From positions 1 to 14,679 of the forward strand of contig JBILXY010000021.1 of the NCBI GenBank assembly GCA_044378055.1: a DNA stretch of 14,679 bases. The letters are read 5' to 3'. How positions within the stretch are numbered: position 1 is the stretch's first letter; each line of letters opens with the position of its first letter. Both the position numbers and the translations under genes were made by a program. The notes below the pieces were generated by a model, which was not told where the DNA came from, did not search any database, and saw only the letters and a program-made list of their open reading frames with translations. Shown here in pieces: positions 13,425 through 14,679 of the stretch. This stretch comes from JBILXY01 sp044378055. GTDB lineage: Bacteria > Patescibacteriota > JACMRA01.

Positions 13425-14331
13425 ATAATTGTTCTATAATTAATTTTGAAACTTCTATCCCGATTCCGTCTATCCCAATCCCAGCTAAAAACTTATAATC
13501 TTCCATTTCTAAAGATTTTTTTATTGATTCTTGTAAATTTTGAATAGACTTCTGCCCAAATCCTTCAAGCTCGGATATTTTATCCCAAGGTAGGTTATAT
13601 AAATCTGGAATATCCTTAATATCAAATTCTTCAATAAATTTTAAAATATTTTTTTCTGAAAGTCCAACGATATTGCCAAGGTTTCTTTGGCAGAAATAGC
13701 TTAATCTTCCAACAATTTGATCTTTGCAGTTGGTTGTATTAGGGCAATATAAATCAACTTCTGTTTTGGTTAATTGTAATTTTGTACCACAAGAAGGGCA
13801 ATTAGTAGGGGTAGAAATTATTTTTGATTCTGAATGCCTTAAGTTTTTTAATATATTAATTACTTCTGGAATTATATCTCCGGCTTTGCGAATAATTACT
13901 GTATCAGAAAAATGCAGTTCAGATTCCGAAACTTCTTTGTAATTGTGCAGGCTTGCTCTTTTTACTTCTGTACCCATTAACAGGATTGGTTGTAATACTG
14001 CTACAGGTGTTATTTTGCCTGTTCTTCCAACTTGCCAAATGATATCTTCAATAATTGTACTTACTTCTTCAGGAGCAAATTTGATTGCACACCAAGCCCT
14101 AGGGGTTTTACCCACAACACCAACCTTATCAGCTAAAATATTATTATCTAATTTCACAACAAGGCCATCAATAGGGTAGGGTAATGTTTCTCTTTTAGTT
14201 TCCAGTTCTTTAGAAAATTCCCATACATTCTGTAAATTATTCTGAACAGTATTAAATGGGTTTATCGGGAAACCATTGTTGGATAGAAAATTTAATTCTT
14301 CCTGATGAGTTGAAAATTGGTCTGGATGCAC
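13408..14331 (-). CDS. ligA: Fragment of NAD-dependent DNA ligase (LigA), both ends missing
   Basis: LigA seals DNA nicks using NAD. This 307-residue frame corresponds only to the middle of the usual ~670-residue enzyme. It starts near E. coli residue 230. It contains late adenylation motifs ('YPIDGLVVKL' at 52-61, 'AIKFAPEE' at 82-89), the OB fold ('QVGRTGKITPVA' at 100-111), the zinc finger (C178, C181, C196, C202, with spacing identical to E. coli) and about two helix-hairpin-helix motifs ('LEGFGQKS', 'IGIDGIG'). Missing are domain Ia, the catalytic KxDG lysine, the last HhH motifs and BRCT. GTG 14331 is the only good start, as an in-frame TAG lies two codons upstream. The frame has no internal damage, and a promoter-like TTGACA precedes it. 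It is either a remnant or a non-catalytic derivative. Confidence 0.8.
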   Translation of the reverse strand: MHPDQFSTHQEELNFLSNNGFPINPFNTVQNNLQNVWEFSKELETKRETLPYPIDGLVVKLDNNILADKVGVVGKTPRAWCAIKFAPEEVSTIIEDIIWQVGRTGKITPVAVLQPILLMGTEVKRASLHNYKEVSESELHFSDTVIIRKAGDIIPEVINILKNLRHSESKIISTPTNCPSCGTKLQLTKTEVDLYCPNTTNCKDQIVGRLSYFCQRNLGNIVGLSEKNILKFIEEFDIKDIPDLYNLPWDKISELEGFGQKSIQNLQESIKKSLEMEDYKFLAGIGIDGIGIEVSKLIIEQLYDKQN

Positions 14332-14336
14332 AATCT

Positions 14337-14365
14337 ATTTTTTACTTTGTGTCTATATATGTCAA
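14337..14365 (-). promoter_or_regulatory. Putative leaderless promoter of the ligase fragment
   Basis: On the minus strand a perfect TTGACA (plus-strand 14360-14365), 17 bases, then AAAAAT (14337-14342). The GTG start (14331) lies 28 nt after the -35, the same geometry as murA, lepB and gltX. The -10 match is moderate. Confidence 0.4.
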
Positions 14366-14389
14366 TTATATTTAAACTTTTTTGGATAA

Positions 14390-14415
14390 CAAAAATCTCC
14401 CCTTTAGGGAGAGAT
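14390..14415 (-). terminator. Terminator of the rRNA operon
   Basis: Read on the minus strand, ATCTCtCCC pairs with GGGGAGAT around a TAAA loop (8-bp stem with one bulged base, 14395-14415), followed by five T residues (14390-14394). It lies 7 bases after the 5S 3' end. Confidence 0.85.
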
Positions 14416-14422
14416 AAATGGT

Positions 14423-14537
14423 ACCGGTTTTGGCCTATTTTCCCCTGGCTCTGCAGCCAAGTATCATCAGCGTAAATGCGTTTCAAGACTCTGTTCGGAA
14501 TGGGAAGAGTTGGTGCCACACCACTTGAAAAACCGAT
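14423..14537 (-). rRNA. rrf: 5S ribosomal RNA
   Basis: The minus strand contains the 5S core 'CCCATTCCGAACAGAG', then 'GAAACGC' and 'GATGATACTTGGCTGCAG'. The ends pair as helix I (ATCGGTTTT with AAAACCGGT, 9 bp with one G-U), giving about 115 nt. The end positions are set by this helix. Confidence 0.93.
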
Positions 14538-14565
14538 ATTTATTTAATAAAAGATTATTAAGCTT

Positions 14566-14679
14566 ATGTCAAGAATTGATTCGAACCTGTCGCCAATCTC
14601 CTAACTAAAAATAATACTAGACAAAAATACCTATCAAATAGAGTCCTGTAGGTTTACTATGACATACAGTACAGATTTA
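14566..14679 (-). rRNA. rrl: 23S ribosomal RNA, 3' end only
   Basis: The minus strand of the right edge reads '...GACTCTATTTGATAGG...GGAGATTGGCGACAGG...AATCAATTCTTGACAT'. This matches the 3' end of 23S rRNA in other bacteria ('GUUGAUAGG', then 'GGAGCUGAC...UACUAAUCGAUC', ending in 'CUUGAC' or 'CUUAAC'). The end is placed after CTTGACAT, about 28 bases before the 5S, so this is a 23S-5S operon. The intervening helix is unusually AT-rich. The rest lies beyond the window. Confidence 0.82.

Noticed and set aside
14292..14519. 75-codon minus-strand frame
   Set aside because: It reads through the 5S rRNA and its terminator, and the sequence is explained by the RNA.
14566..14640. A fifth tRNA at the right edge because of 'AGGTTCGAATC'
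   Set aside because: The five bases on each side do not pair as a T stem and no acceptor stem closes. The segment fits the 23S rRNA 3' end instead.
1..14679. Alternative genetic code (UGA as Gly or Trp)
   Set aside because: Full-length gltX, murA, lepB and rluA-type genes contain no in-frame TGA, and Trp is encoded by TGG. Only the absence of TGA stops is retained as a finding.
1..14679. CRISPR array, insertion sequence or prophage genes
   Set aside because: No repeated spacers, transposase, integrase or terminal inverted repeats were seen. The toxin-antitoxin pair is the only likely mobile-type cargo.

Overview
The window is a compact, strongly AT-rich bacterial chromosome segment. It carries 18 complete protein-coding genes, one toxin gene cut by the left edge, four tRNA genes, a 5S rRNA and the 3' end of a 23S rRNA. 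The small envelope proteins, a PUR-alpha-like DUF3276 protein, tight packing and a reduced gene style suggest a Candidate Phyla Radiation (Patescibacteria) genome. That is an inference; no marker here fixes the lineage. All 19 readable stop codons are TAA or TAG and none is TGA. Almost no start codon has a Shine-Dalgarno sequence.

Layout. (1) 1-1048: toxin-antitoxin pair, a HigB/RelE-like toxin followed by an HTH-Panacea antitoxin. (2) 1162-2514: a MurA-family enolpyruvyl transferase. (3) 2653-4417: an LPxTG-anchored secreted protein, convergent with signal peptidase I. (4) 4521-6955: tRNA-Ser, a polytopic membrane protein with no ATG start, a RecJ lacking the N-terminal half of its catalytic domain, and a small membrane-anchored protein. 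(5) 6952-7648 (minus): tRNA-Val, thioredoxin and a small membrane protein. (6) 7742-8744: an RlpA-like secreted protein and a membrane-anchored coiled-coil protein. (7) 8860-9331: a DUF3276 nucleic-acid-binding protein with a disordered Asn/Gly/Ser/Arg head, ending in a clear terminator. (8) 9398-11029 (minus): gltX. (9) 11133-12328: tRNA-Thr, a 35-residue membrane peptide, ribosomal protein bL31 and a LysM protein. (10) 12387-12470: tRNA-Leu. (11) 12471-14679 (minus): 23S end, 5S, terminator, an internal fragment of NAD-dependent DNA ligase, and an RluA-type pseudouridine synthase.

Themes. Envelope work runs through the window: peptidoglycan precursor synthesis, an LPxTG substrate, its likely signal peptidase, RlpA-like and LysM proteins. 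Translation is the second theme: tRNAs, GluRS, bL31, rRNA and RluA. Three features deserve attention. First, a leaderless promoter layout recurs, with TTGACA about 28-32 nt before the start codon. Second, divergent promoters with back-to-back -35 boxes lie beside three of the four tRNA genes. Third, two DNA-metabolism genes (recJ and ligA) are intact open frames that lack catalytic parts.

There is no protein-, rRNA- or tRNA-free stretch longer than 300 bases.
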